From the NCBI RefSeq assembly GCF_002079055.1, contig NC_047498.1, positions 709,299 through 773,298 on the forward strand: DNA of 64,000 nucleotides, given 5' to 3'. Below the pieces are notes generated by a model that had not been told where the DNA came from, searched no databases, and was given only the letters and a program-made list of their open reading frames with translations. The position numbers were made by a program, and so were the translations under genes. This DNA comes from Saccharomyces paradoxus. Its lineage: Eukaryota > Ascomycota > Saccharomycetes > Saccharomycetales > Saccharomycetaceae. Shown one piece after another: positions 49,613 through 64,000 of the stretch; position 1 is the stretch's first letter; each line of letters opens with the position of its first letter.

Positions 49613-52312
49613 CTACGAATCTATATTTTCCAACTCTATATCTATAATGGATTTGGCAGCTTTTGAAGCCCAAGCCAATCTTCTTTCATCTCTATCAAAA
49701 GCCTTATCTCCCTTTTTTCCTGCAAGAAAATTATGATATCTAAATTTCTTGTTGATAAACCACTTCAAGCCTTTGAGAATAAATAGCGTATTTTCCGATT
49801 TAATGTTCTTTGTTAAAATATCCCGCAAATAATCATCGGAGTAGATTACACGCCTACTTCCATTTTCATCCATCTTGAGCTTTCTCTCACTTTTTTTGGC
49901 TACTGCCAATAATAACTGAAATAGCAGTATCTCCATAAATAACATTCCTTCTGTATTTAGTCCACCCATAAATGGAACATGCTTGAAGACATCTAATTTC
50001 AAAATATCATTAGCGAGCAACGATCCAAAAAACCTCCCCTGGTTTGAGATGCGAAGTAGTTTCTCCTTATCATCTAACTCATCCTCTTCGTCAGCATCGC
50101 TGTCAGAATCGAATTCCTTGTCCTCAAATTTTTTCATCACATCCCAGAATAGGAATTGAAATGATTTCGATAAATGGCTGTACCTTTCGCAGATTTTATT
50201 CGCGACCAACGCGTAGTAATGGTTATAGCCGTTGGATCCACTATCAGCCAAAAGACAATGTAAAACAATTCTTGGAATTTCAAGAACTTGCTTATTTTTT
50301 AAGTTCAACTTTTCAAGCTTACTAAATGCATCCAAGTAATCTTGAGCCGACATTATGCTTATAAATATAGCTCTTCGAATGTCAGTATTCATGCGCTGTT
50401 GCCTGGCGATTACGTTCCAGTCTGGAATGTCATCAAGAAGATCATCCTCAATTAAAATTTTAGCTTTCTTAGATTTACTGGTATCATCTCCATTATTGAT
50501 TGAGACCTCAAAAGCATTTTCCATGTTTCCTCGCCAAGAAGCACCAACCAGCCACCATTTCCCCTTGGAATGAATATTTTTGATATCATCAAGGGAAACT
50601 TGTAAAGGCTCCTGAGAAGAAGAAGATTTCAAAATGTTCTGTAAGTTTTTCTTTAATGGATGATGATCAGTTGCCAAAATTGAAGGCTTCAACCTGTTGT
50701 TTTTTAAGTCAGATATAGTATCCATTAAAAATCTTAATCTCGGGCTCTGTTCTTTTAAATTCTTGGCATTCTTCAACAGTTCCGACCGTATATCTCGTAA
50801 AGCAGAGGGATCATCACCCCGGATTAGTTGTCCTGAAACGGATATAATCCGTAAAAGTAACTCAGTAGTGAATTCATTAGGATCTGCTACAAATATACGA
50901 ATAATGTCATAAATTAAGCGACATGAAACAAACCCAAAATTATAACAATACGATAATAGGGTTGCGATGTTGCTGCATATTTTGGAGATAATTTTGTTCT
51001 GCTGATTTTTTAACATATTTTCTGTTTCCTCTTCGTAATGTTGCAGAAACGCTTCTACCGTTTTCTGAATGAAAAATGCACCCATCTCAATACCTCTTAG
51101 TTTTGATAGCGTGTATGCAACAGCAGCATAATTCATTATGAATCCGTCTAACAATTTCTGATTTTGGCTTATGATATTCAATATCCCTTTGCTTAACGAT
51201 TCCGTAACATACTGCCTAGGTAATGAATCATACAGTCTGTTTAAATCAGTAATAATGATAGTAATATTGGTGTCTGAAAGCTTGTTCAGGGAGGAATTAA
51301 CCTTTTTGCTAATTTCGGACAAAGCATTATTGTTCTCATTATCGTTTAATTTTTTTCTCAGTGACGGTGGAACATAACTCCCTACAGATTGTGTAGGAGC
51401 TACATAGGGGTTTTCCTTTTCTCTTTTTTCATTGTCATCCGAATCCACAAAGCTGTCGTCATCAGATTCACCAAGTCTATCGGAGTTTTCAAAATCAGAA
51501 GTTGAAAGATCATCATCAGAGGAAAAGGCTTTCTCACTCGCTTCGTCATCTTTTATCATAGAATTAGTTTCTGTGGCAAAATCTCCGTACTCTTCATCAC
51601 TCTTCCCATAATTTTCAAAGTATTCCAAACCTTCTAGAAGTCCACCGATAGCATCAAATTCATCTTTTGCATGTATAGCCTTCTTTTCTCCTTTCAAGCC
51701 CAACTTTTTTGCATAATATTGCATGTTCATCTCGTCCCTTTCAAACGCTGACCTGTCAGAAGGGGCCAGCGGATAATTCACAAAATTTTCAATTCCATCT
51801 TTATTACGAACGTGTTTCATTTCACCTGGGTTCGCTTCAATCTCCCCTGACTTTTCTGCTCCTTTTACACCTTTTGCCTTCCGTTTCAATAGTTCTAGCT
51901 TTTTCATTGTTTCTTCGGCAGACATTGCTTGATCAGCATCCATTTCTGGTCCTTCATCGGTAAACACCTCATCGCTACCCCAATTTTCATTACTTTCTGA
52001 TTCATCTGAAGAAATTGGATGTCTACTGTTAGCTTGTCCGTCTACATTTTTCACACGTGCATTAGCACTCCTCTTTTTAGACGTTGATGTTGATTTTAGC
52101 CTGTTCGGATTAATTTCCCTAGTTGGTATACTTTTACGTTTCTTTTCAGTCCGCTCCATCTTTCTCTTTTCTTTACGGGTCAAATGTTTGCCATTCCCTC
52201 GTTTTCTCTTTTTTCCTTCTGCAATAGAAAACCTTTCATCCTGACTGTAGTCGAGAGTCTTCAACTCGTCCAAAATAACGCCTGGAATTCTAATACCATC
52301 TGTTTTCTGCAT
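49613..52312 (-). CDS. SGD1: Ribosome biogenesis factor Sgd1 (NOM1 family)
   Basis: Sgd1 is an essential nucleolar protein for 40S assembly that binds and activates the DEAD-box helicase Fal1; it was first found through a link to osmoregulation. The 899-residue frame equals the S. cerevisiae length. A highly charged N-terminal third includes a Lys/Arg-rich nucleolar signal (KKRKRGNGKHLTRKEKRKME) and Asp/Glu/Ser patches. A MIF4G domain spans about 350-560 (LNRLYDSLPRQYVTESLSKG, YAAVAYTLSKLRGIEMGAFF). An MA3 domain spans about 650-780 (DIRRAIFISIMSAQDYLDAF, VLEIPRIVLHCLLADSGSNG). The two domains are much better conserved than the N-terminus. Converges on NUP2 with about 100 bases between stops. 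Confidence 0.96.
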   Translation of the reverse strand: MQKTDGIRIPGVILDELKTLDYSQDERFSIAEGKKRKRGNGKHLTRKEKRKMERTEKKRKSIPTREINPNRLKSTSTSKKRSANARVKNVDGQANSRHPISSDESESNENWGSDEVFTDEGPEMDADQAMSAEETMKKLELLKRKAKGVKGAEKSGEIEANPGEMKHVRNKDGIENFVNYPLAPSDRSAFERDEMNMQYYAKKLGLKGEKKAIHAKDEFDAIGGLLEGLEYFENYGKSDEEYGDFATETNSMIKDDEASEKAFSSDDDLSTSDFENSDRLGESDDDSFVDSDDNEKREKENPYVAPTQSVGSYVPPSLRKKLNDNENNNALSEISKKVNSSLNKLSDTNITIIITDLNRLYDSLPRQYVTESLSKGILNIISQNQKLLDGFIMNYAAVAYTLSKLRGIEMGAFFIQKTVEAFLQHYEEETENMLKNQQNKIISKICSNIATLLSYCYNFGFVSCRLIYDIIRIFVADPNEFTTELLLRIISVSGQLIRGDDPSALRDIRSELLKNAKNLKEQSPRLRFLMDTISDLKNNRLKPSILATDHHPLKKNLQNILKSSSSQEPLQVSLDDIKNIHSKGKWWLVGASWRGNMENAFEVSINNGDDTSKSKKAKILIEDDLLDDIPDWNVIARQQRMNTDIRRAIFISIMSAQDYLDAFSKLEKLNLKNKQVLEIPRIVLHCLLADSGSNGYNHYYALVANKICERYSHLSKSFQFLFWDVMKKFEDKEFDSDSDADEEDELDDKEKLLRISNQGRFFGSLLANDILKLDVFKHVPFMGGLNTEGMLFMEILLFQLLLAVAKKSERKLKMDENGSRRVIYSDDYLRDILTKNIKSENTLFILKGLKWFINKKFRYHNFLAGKKGDKAFDRDERRLAWASKAAKSIIDIELENIDS

Positions 52313-52580
52313 TGCTTCAATGGACTTGCCGCTTTATATTGGCTATTATAGTTAATCAAAGGCGTCGTAGATAATTCGAGTGCTCTTTCATGTAAGCTCA
52401 TCGCATTTTTTTTTTGCCGGTTTTTAAATTTTCACAGCGAAAAGGACAAGAAACTTAGAGGTTAAAATTCTAAAAGATCGCAGATACCATATTTATTTTA
52501 ATAACTTATATAAAAACCAAGATTTCGAGTAATGATTTTCTTGTTAATCAATAATTTATCGTAAGTATAAAGAAAAACAC

Positions 52581-55066
52581 TCACGTAAATAATGTTAAGT
52601 CCAATGGCACACTACTACCTTTCCCACTTGGATACAGTTTTGTTTTATTTTGAAAGGGACGTGGTTTGGGCATTTGCGAGACGTTAGTCCATTTAAATCT
52701 TGAATCATCTATAACAATCTTTTCGTTTCCAGATTTGGCCCCAAGTGTAGAATTCGATCCACCTATGGTGTATCTTCCGACATCAACATCTGGTTGATTT
52801 GTATGCATATTATGCTTGTGTTGCAGCGTGGATTCACCCGTAGAAAATAAGCGTTGTTTGAGGTTTTTGCTGGGACTATTAAAGGTACCTGCATCTATCG
52901 TCGATGGACTTGGGGGTGGAGGTGGTGATTTAGAGGGATTCTTCGAAATTGATCCAGTTTCAGTACGGACAGGGAATGTAGAAGCAACAGGAGGAAGCGA
53001 TGATCCTGATGGAGGTACGGATTGCTGAGGAACACTTGGAGCACTGAGGGTTGGTAACGGTGGAGCAGCTGCGACAGGAGGAGGAGGTTTTTCAATATTT
53101 GAAGAGGGAAGAACGTCATGTAATAAAGAAGCGGCAGGTGCAGCATCCTTGTTACTACCTAGTGAAACTGGTGGGGCTGGTGGGGCTGGTGGGAGTGGAG
53201 CGTGTCCGGGTAGTGGGGGGGCCTTTACTCTCTCCATCCCCAACGCACTTTCACTCTTATTTCGAGTGTGGTCATCACCTGATGAAGTTGAAGTCGGTAG
53301 TGGTGTTACGGGAGGAGGAGGAGCACTAGTAGGCAAAGGAGGAGCCATAGCATTTGGATGGGCAGGTGGTTGGTTAAAAGTATTAGAAGATGTCTGCTTA
53401 TGTAATTTGGACTCAATTTCGTCCAAAAACGACATACCTTTTTGGCCGCTCTGTTTAGGTGGATTTATCGATGGGGTAGTCAGGGGAGGATTTAGGCCAT
53501 CATTCGTAGATGAACTTATCACATCATCTTGTTTATCCTGAGTGGTATATCCGTTACCACCGCCAATCACGAATCTATCATCTCTCTTATTTTGGATCTC
53601 AGCAAGGAATGGTAAGGGTCCCCCGGGTGTTATAGCCGAGGAAGACGCAGAAGAAGGTGTTTTGGATTGCTTGTTAGACGCTGGCGGCTTGCTTGTCGTG
53701 AGGATTGGAGGAGGAGGAGGAGCCGATGGTGCAGGTGCAGGTGCAGCCACCGTAGGAGGGGGAGGAGGAGGAGGTGGTGGTGCTGAAGGAGTGGATGATG
53801 CTGACAAAGCAGAGGATGCTGAAAAAGGAGCAGGCGGTGGGGGGGAGGAGGAGGAGGTGCGGGCATCGAGGATGCTTTGTTAGAAGGAGCAGATGTAATG
53901 TCTGGTAATGATGGTGCTGGAATTGGGGGAGCCGGGTTTGCTGTTACATTGTTGGACGATGCAGAACTCATGAATGGTGGTGGAGGAGGTGGAGGAACCG
54001 GGACAGACGTTGCTTTTTTAGGTGCAGAAGCCACATTCGGTAACGATGGTGGAGGTGGTGCGATAGGCGGCAATGGTGGAGCATTTGATGTAGGAATGGG
54101 CGGCGCAGACGATGGAAGTGACGGTTGTGGAGGAGACTTGTCGTTTTCACTTTGATTTTTCGTTGAAGAGGAACCATCGACAGTCCCTCGTTCAGACCGT
54201 CTGGCATTGATTTCCGCTAAAAATGGCAGTCCGCCTGCAGGAACTTCAGAGGATGGTTGTGAAGCTGCGTTTCCTGTAGGTTTGACGTTTTTAGAATCCA
54301 AGCTAAATGTTGGAGCTGGGGGAGGAGGTGGGACCTGTGGAGCCTGTGGAGCCTGTGGAGGATTAACGGCAGGTGTAGGTAAAGAAGCTGGAGGCAAAGG
54401 GGGTGCTGACACACTAGGAAGAGAGATATTGGAGCTTTTTCTTTGATGGCTTCTGCGCGCTGGCCTTACTGTAGGCATATGCGGCCTATTTAGCGGCACC
54501 TTTGGAGCAGAAGCACTTGATAATGGAAGCGGTGGTGCTGCAGATAATGGTGCGTTGGGAATAGGGGGAGCCGCAGAAGATGGAATACTAGGAATTGGAG
54601 GTGCAGAAGACGGTGGGATACCAGGAACAGCAGGTGCTGATGATAGTGGCGCATTGGGTATAGGAGGGGCCGCAACAGAGGGCATCGCGCCCGGAATTTG
54701 TGGTGCATTCGACGATGGAGAGAATTTGGTGCTTGCATCGTTATTGACATGTTTTAACTTCGGTATCCCTCCAGCCAAAATATCCCCCAACTGTGGAGCA
54801 CCCATCCCAGGGACTGGAGGAGCTGACATAGAGGGTCCTTTACTGCTAATGGTGCTAGAACTGCCTGAGGCCGATGAAACGGCACCACCTCCGACGATTG
54901 GGGCACTTCTATCATTTGTTTCTGCTTTTTTTAATTTCATTCCCTTCCTAATGTCACCTAAAAGGGCGTCACGTCCCTGCATAACGGATTTTGCTGGTTT
55001 AGGAGCACTACCACCACCCAATGCTGGTGGAGGGGGTGGAGGAGGAGGAGCTGGAGCGCCTGCCAT
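52581..55066 (-). CDS. VRP1: Verprolin Vrp1 (WIP homologue), frame broken once in a proline tract
   Basis: Vrp1 binds actin, Las17 (WASP) and type I myosins at endocytic patches. The start at 55066 (MAGAPAPPPPPPPP) and the end SSVPLDLTLFT both match S. cerevisiae (817 residues; about 828 codons here). A WH2 actin-binding motif lies at about 30-55 (GRDALLGDIRKGMKLKKAE), followed by many APPIP/PPLP repeats and two copies of a LPFLAEI(N/Q)xR(R)xxR motif (near residues 275 and 490). The Las17-binding region is C-terminal (DSRFKWTNVSQMPKPRPF). The frame shifts by one base in a run of seven G (plus strand, 53839-53845) coding for prolines; all sequence on both sides stays conserved. I suspect a homopolymer length error or strain variant, not an inactive gene. 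Confidence 0.9.
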
Positions 55067-55833
55067 TTCGATAATTGGTTGTAAATAAGATACGCTTATT
55101 CAGCAAAACGTTGTGCGGTTATTAGTCGTATACTCTGTTTCATATCGAAGACTTTCTTTATAAAGCCAGATTTTGTTCAAGTACTTACAGACTGTGCGGA
55201 TTATTCTTAAGGCCCCTATTTGACGGTGGCCGCACCCGTAATAAGTGACCAGGTAAATAACATTTCTTCCATTTTAAAGACGCCTTAGCAAACCTTATTC
55301 AGGAAAGTAGGAATTGAAGGTTGAACTCATCAGTTCTCTGTAAATATTTTACGACTTGTATATTTGCGACTCGTTCGGTCGTTTGTGAGCTGTGAATTTT
55401 GTATTGTCTTTGTAATCGAAATGTAGAGGAGAATACGGCAATGAAGTAAGAAAACTGACTATTAAAGTCACCATTTTAGTTGTGACCTATTTTCGAGGGA
55501 CTTCCATACCATATGCTACCAGGCTACGTTCTCGAATCCAATATACCCATATATTTTGCCTGCTTAACATCCGAACATTTTTAAATTTTAAATTTTTTTC
55601 ACGAAAAAACTCAAAATTTTCTTCAAAGAAAAAAAAAAGCAACGCCGAAGTGAGGGCAAGTGCATCACAGAGTTGCGAAAAATTGACAAAAATGACTTTA
55701 AGTTATAAGTAAATGAATGAATAATAATCTCTGAATCTCGATTCTTTTTTCAAGTTTCAATCATAAGATATATAAGCGGAATACCTTTAAACATCCTGCA
55801 AACAATCTAATAAAAATATATAACAAGTTTGAA
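55067..55833. promoter_or_regulatory. Divergent VRP1 / RPP0 promoter with Rap1-like sites
   Basis: AACATCCGAACAT at 55566-55578 is one base from the HOMOL1/RPG Rap1 consensus, and ACCCATATA at 55545-55553 is a second, weaker Rap1-like core. A T/A-rich tract follows at about 55579-55640. Together they form a typical ribosomal protein gene promoter about 255-290 bases upstream of the RPP0 ATG. Confidence 0.65.
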
Positions 55834-56772
55834 ATGGGAGGCGTTCGTGAAAAGAAAGCTGAATACTTTGCTAAGTTAAGAGAATACTTGGAAGAATACA
55901 AGTCTTTGTTCGTTGTTGGTGTCGACAATGTTTCTTCCCAACAAATGCACGAAGTCAGAAAGGAATTGAGAGGCAGAGCTGTCGTCTTGATGGGTAAAAA
56001 CACCATGGTTAGAAGAGCTATCAGAGGTTTCCTATCCGACTTACCAGACTTCGAAAAGTTGTTGCCTTTTGTCAAGGGTAACGTTGGTTTCGTTTTCACT
56101 AACGAACCATTGACCGAAATCAAGGACGTTATCATCTCTAACAGAGTTGCTGCCCCAGCTAGAGCCGGTGCCGTCGCTCCAGAAGACATCTGGGTTAGAG
56201 CCGTTAACACTGGTATGGAACCAGGTAAGACTTCTTTCTTCCAAGCTTTGGGTGTTCCAACCAAGATTGCCAGAGGTACCATTGAAATTGTTTCCGATGT
56301 CAAGGTCGTTGATGCCGGTAACAAGGTTGGTCAATCTGAAGCTTCTTTGTTGAACTTGTTGAACATCTCTCCATTCACTTTCGGTTTGACTGTTGTTCAA
56401 GTCTACGACAACGGTCAAGTCTTCCCATCCTCTATTTTGGATATCACCGATGAAGAATTGGTTTCTCACTTCGTTTCCGCTGTCAGCACCATTGCTTCCA
56501 TCTCTTTGGCTATTGGTTACCCAACCTTGCCATCTGTCGGTCACACTTTGATCAACAACTACAAGGACTTGCTAGCTGTTGCCATTGCTGCTTCCTACCA
56601 CTACCCTGAAATTGAAGAATTGGTTGACAGAATTGAAAACCCAGAAAAGTACGCCTCCGCTGCCCCAGCTGCTGCCTCCGCTGCTTCTGGTGACGCTGCT
56701 CCAGCCGAAGAAGCTGCTGCTGAAGAAGAAGAAGAATCTGATGACGACATGGGTTTCGGTTTATTCGATTAA
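55834..56772 (+). CDS. RPP0: 60S ribosomal stalk protein P0 (uL10)
   Basis: P0 anchors the P1/P2 dimers on the large subunit and forms the GTPase-activating stalk base. The 312-residue frame equals S. cerevisiae and is virtually identical. An rRNA-binding uL10 domain (1-~195, [40 protein letters not shown]) is followed by P1/P2-binding helices (about 200-260). An Ala-rich hinge and the acidic C-terminal tag [12 protein letters not shown], shared with P1/P2 and contacted by elongation factors, complete the protein. Codon bias is extreme (GCT, GTC, TTG, AAG), the strongest in the window. The antisense frame over its 5' half matches the dubious YLR339C and is not called. Confidence 0.99.
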   Translation: MGGVREKKAEYFAKLREYLEEYKSLFVVGVDNVSSQQMHEVRKELRGRAVVLMGKNTMVRRAIRGFLSDLPDFEKLLPFVKGNVGFVFTNEPLTEIKDVIISNRVAAPARAGAVAPEDIWVRAVNTGMEPGKTSFFQALGVPTKIARGTIEIVSDVKVVDAGNKVGQSEASLLNLLNISPFTFGLTVVQVYDNGQVFPSSILDITDEELVSHFVSAVSTIASISLAIGYPTLPSVGHTLINNYKDLLAVAIAASYHYPEIEELVDRIENPEKYASAAPAAASAASGDAAPAEEAAAEEEEESDDDMGFGLFD

Positions 56773-57379
56773 GAAGTGCAACATGAATTATTAAATTAAT
56801 TTCATATTTACTATTTTATAAATAAATAACATTAATCCTCTTTGATTCATTTTACCCATTATATGTTTTCCGTTCTTTACGTTGAGCTGAGTTAGTGCTC
56901 CGATAACTTGCCATCTTCATTTTTTTGGACAACCCTGTTTATGAATTGCATTTGGTTTGTGCTTCTAGCTGGATAAACATACTTTCACTTAATGTAGTTT
57001 GGTTTTTCTGCCCCACACGAATCTTTTCAAATACTCACTGCAAGATTTAGGAAGCAGTTATACTATCTTCCCAATTTATACATGGTTCCAAACACAAGTT
57101 CTCATTATTTATACATTTATTAAAGTACTGAGGATGCCAAAACTTTGTCTTTTTCTCTATCACCGATTGATTCTTTTAAGACGTCGGATTCAAGAAACGT
57201 CACAAAATCAAAAAAGCTGCGAGAAGATGGCGAAGAAAGGCAAAAGTCAAAACTATTGCTTCTATAAGAGTTGACAAGAAGTTACCAACAAAAAAAAATC
57301 TTCCTTAAAATATTTGTATGTTTTCCAGTTCCAAAGCAGTCTGTAAAAAGAAGTTCGAGAAGATCAATAAGAGTAGAAT
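56773..57379. promoter_or_regulatory. SPO77 promoter with middle sporulation element
   Basis: GTCACAAAA at 57199-57207 is a perfect Ndt80 site (MSE, gNCRCAAAW), about 172 bases upstream of the SPO77 ATG. The rest is AT-rich RPP0 3' region. A 91-codon frame at 56999-57274 shows no sign of coding. Confidence 0.7.
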
Positions 57380-58807
57380 ATGTTCCGAAAGGAAGATAAT
57401 TCAAACTCTAATGTGCAAAATAATTTCTTTCTTCCTCTGGAATGTGAATACACTATACAGGATAGTCTACCTTCAAAGAAAAAATATGGTATGATAGAAA
57501 GTACAAATTTCTTCCCACTGAATGATTCGTTATTCACATCTCCAAAAAATTCAGAAAGTCATAATAGTGGTCAACCTCGTCACGGTAATATCAAATTTGT
57601 CACAAGCCGCTGTTGTACTGACACAGTTCCGACAAGAATCGATATGAGAGAAAAAAAATCGGATAATATCCAAGACGACGGTCTCTTTAGTTCGAACTAT
57701 CACGATGTCAACAGGAATGTATCAGCTCCGTCCAATAAAGATAGCCAGAGTAAGGACTATAGCTATATAGCAGAGTCTATTTTTTTGAGAAAAAATGAAA
57801 ACCTGGATAATCTTTGCTCAGGTTCGACAACGTTTGTGCTAAGTTCTGCAGACGAAGACGTGATAGAATTTAGTTTTGACGATAACGTGCCTTGTGTTGA
57901 GTTGCTTTCTGGCGCCACTCTCGAAAAAAGTTCGTTGACGCTAAATGAAGTAAACAAAAAACTATTTAATACGCTATATGACTTTGGAGTAAGCAAAGAC
58001 AACCCCGAAGAAAATTTGGTAGAATCGATACTTCCGAATTGCGTGGCATTATTGAACATATTTGATGACATTGAACTTCTGACCAGCTCTTGCGATGAAA
58101 TTTTTGAAAGATCTACTTTCATTAATACAATCGAGTTCATTGTGCACGATATTTGGGTACAAACGTTGACAAAAAACATAAACTTATTACAAACGTTGAG
58201 TGCGGATTTGAAATGGTACAAGGACAACTACCTAATATGCAAGTCAAAAATTCAGTATCCCTCAACAAACATAGTGGAGATACTAGGCAGTTTGAAGCAC
58301 TTTCCCAATTCTATTTTACAAACTTTTAAATTCGGAATCGAGCTAAAAGAACAAGATCAGTATCACGATAAAAGTCCCATTACGAACTACATTGTTTTCA
58401 CTAGGATGTTTTGCACAATAGTTTTAGAAATTCAAAAATGCTTTATCTTAATCGTCAAATTCATGCACTCTGTCAGGTTTTTGGAAGAGTTTTCCAATGA
58501 AATATTTTTATCGTTTATCGAGGTTCTTGTAAAAATTGTCTTTGAGCACCAGGTCCCGCAGTTGTTTTTGGGAATTGATGAAATTATTCAACTATGGTTA
58601 AAAGACAGTGATATAGAACGGCGACAAATTTTGAGCGCATGGTGCAATGGAGTCATCCAAGACATAAAGCAAAGCCAACCAAGAGGTGCCTCAAACACAG
58701 AATCGGGATCGATCGCTTCAAGTTCAGAAGATGACGACGAAGGTCTTCAATTCAATAAATGGGATGTGATTGAACCATTTATTGACAATATTAACTCTCT
58801 GCAATAA
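57380..58807 (+). CDS. SPO77: Meiosis-specific spore wall protein Spo77
   Basis: Spo77 is needed for prospore membrane closure and spore wall formation, acting with the Sps1 kinase. The 475-residue frame (477 in S. cerevisiae) has a polar N-terminal third and a helical C-terminal two-thirds, with blocks such as FNTLYDFGVSKDNPEENLVE, HDIWVQTLTKNINLLQTLSA and SFIEVLVKIVFEHQVPQLFL. It has no enzyme motif, signal peptide or membrane segment that I can see. An Asp/Glu-rich patch (SSEDDDEG) lies near the end. Start at 57380 (MFRKEDNSNS). A consensus Ndt80 site upstream agrees with mid-sporulation expression. Confidence 0.93.
   Translation: MFRKEDNSNSNVQNNFFLPLECEYTIQDSLPSKKKYGMIESTNFFPLNDSLFTSPKNSESHNSGQPRHGNIKFVTSRCCTDTVPTRIDMREKKSDNIQDDGLFSSNYHDVNRNVSAPSNKDSQSKDYSYIAESIFLRKNENLDNLCSGSTTFVLSSADEDVIEFSFDDNVPCVELLSGATLEKSSLTLNEVNKKLFNTLYDFGVSKDNPEENLVESILPNCVALLNIFDDIELLTSSCDEIFERSTFINTIEFIVHDIWVQTLTKNINLLQTLSADLKWYKDNYLICKSKIQYPSTNIVEILGSLKHFPNSILQTFKFGIELKEQDQYHDKSPITNYIVFTRMFCTIVLEIQKCFILIVKFMHSVRFLEEFSNEIFLSFIEVLVKIVFEHQVPQLFLGIDEIIQLWLKDSDIERRQILSAWCNGVIQDIKQSQPRGASNTESGSIASSSEDDDEGLQFNKWDVIEPFIDNINSLQ

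Positions 58808-64000
<5,193 letters not shown>

Noticed and set aside
53149-55088. Long Gly-rich plus-strand frames over VRP1 (OPI9 / YLR338W position)
   Set aside because: They mirror the proline codons of Vrp1; no start context, domain or conserved length.
55761-56324. 187-codon minus-strand frame over RPP0 (YLR339C position)
   Set aside because: It lies opposite highly biased ribosomal-protein codons, which create open antisense frames by composition.

Overview
The window is nuclear DNA of a budding yeast of the Saccharomyces sensu stricto group. The gene order matches the right arm of S. cerevisiae chromosome XII from IMH1 (YLR309C) to FKS1 (YLR342W) with no gene missing or inserted. 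Compared from memory with the S288C proteins, ribosomal proteins are essentially identical, while fast-evolving ones (Est2, Mms22) differ at roughly 15% of residues. That is too much for a cerevisiae strain; a sister species such as S. mikatae or S. paradoxus fits best. Species rank is inference, gene identity is secure.

Layout. 1-13.8 kb: IMH1 (cut by the left edge), CDC25, ATG39, MRPL15, SPH1 and CDC3, mostly on the minus strand. 14.5-30.5 kb: NKP2, TAD3 (two introns), EST2, BUD6, MMS22, SFH1, CWC24 and PEX30. 30.8-41.8 kb: RPL38, a DUF4112 membrane protein gene (YLR326W), TMA10, a tRNA-Ser(GCU) with an intron, NMA1, REC102 (one intron), CHS5 and MID2. 41.8-47.3 kb is a gene-poor, AT-rich stretch with tRNA-Asp, a cluster of three C/D box snoRNAs (snR57, snR55, snR61), RPS25B and tRNA-Glu. 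47.3-64 kb: NUP2, SGD1, VRP1, RPP0, SPO77 and FKS1 (cut by the right edge).

The genes do not form operons, but several share themes. CDC25, CDC3, SPH1, BUD6, VRP1 and CHS5 act in signalling, polarity, septins, actin and cell-surface delivery. MID2 and FKS1 are the wall sensor and wall synthase. MMS22, SFH1, EST2 and NKP2 serve chromosome maintenance. RPL38, RPS25B, RPP0, SGD1, MRPL15, TAD3, the tRNAs and the snoRNAs serve translation. REC102 and SPO77 are meiotic. Promoter motifs agree with these roles: Rap1 sites at RPL38 and RPP0, a middle sporulation element at SPO77, an Rlm1 box upstream of MID2, SCB/MCB motifs at FKS1, and Mig1/STRE-like sites at ATG39.

Transposon content is limited to solo or fragmentary Ty1/Ty2-type delta LTRs, one upstream of each tRNA gene. 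I found no previously undescribed system. The most informative items beyond gene calls are the snoRNA cluster, recognised by guide complementarity to rRNA, the split genes TAD3 and REC102 reconstructed exon by exon, and a one-base frame break in the VRP1 proline tract.
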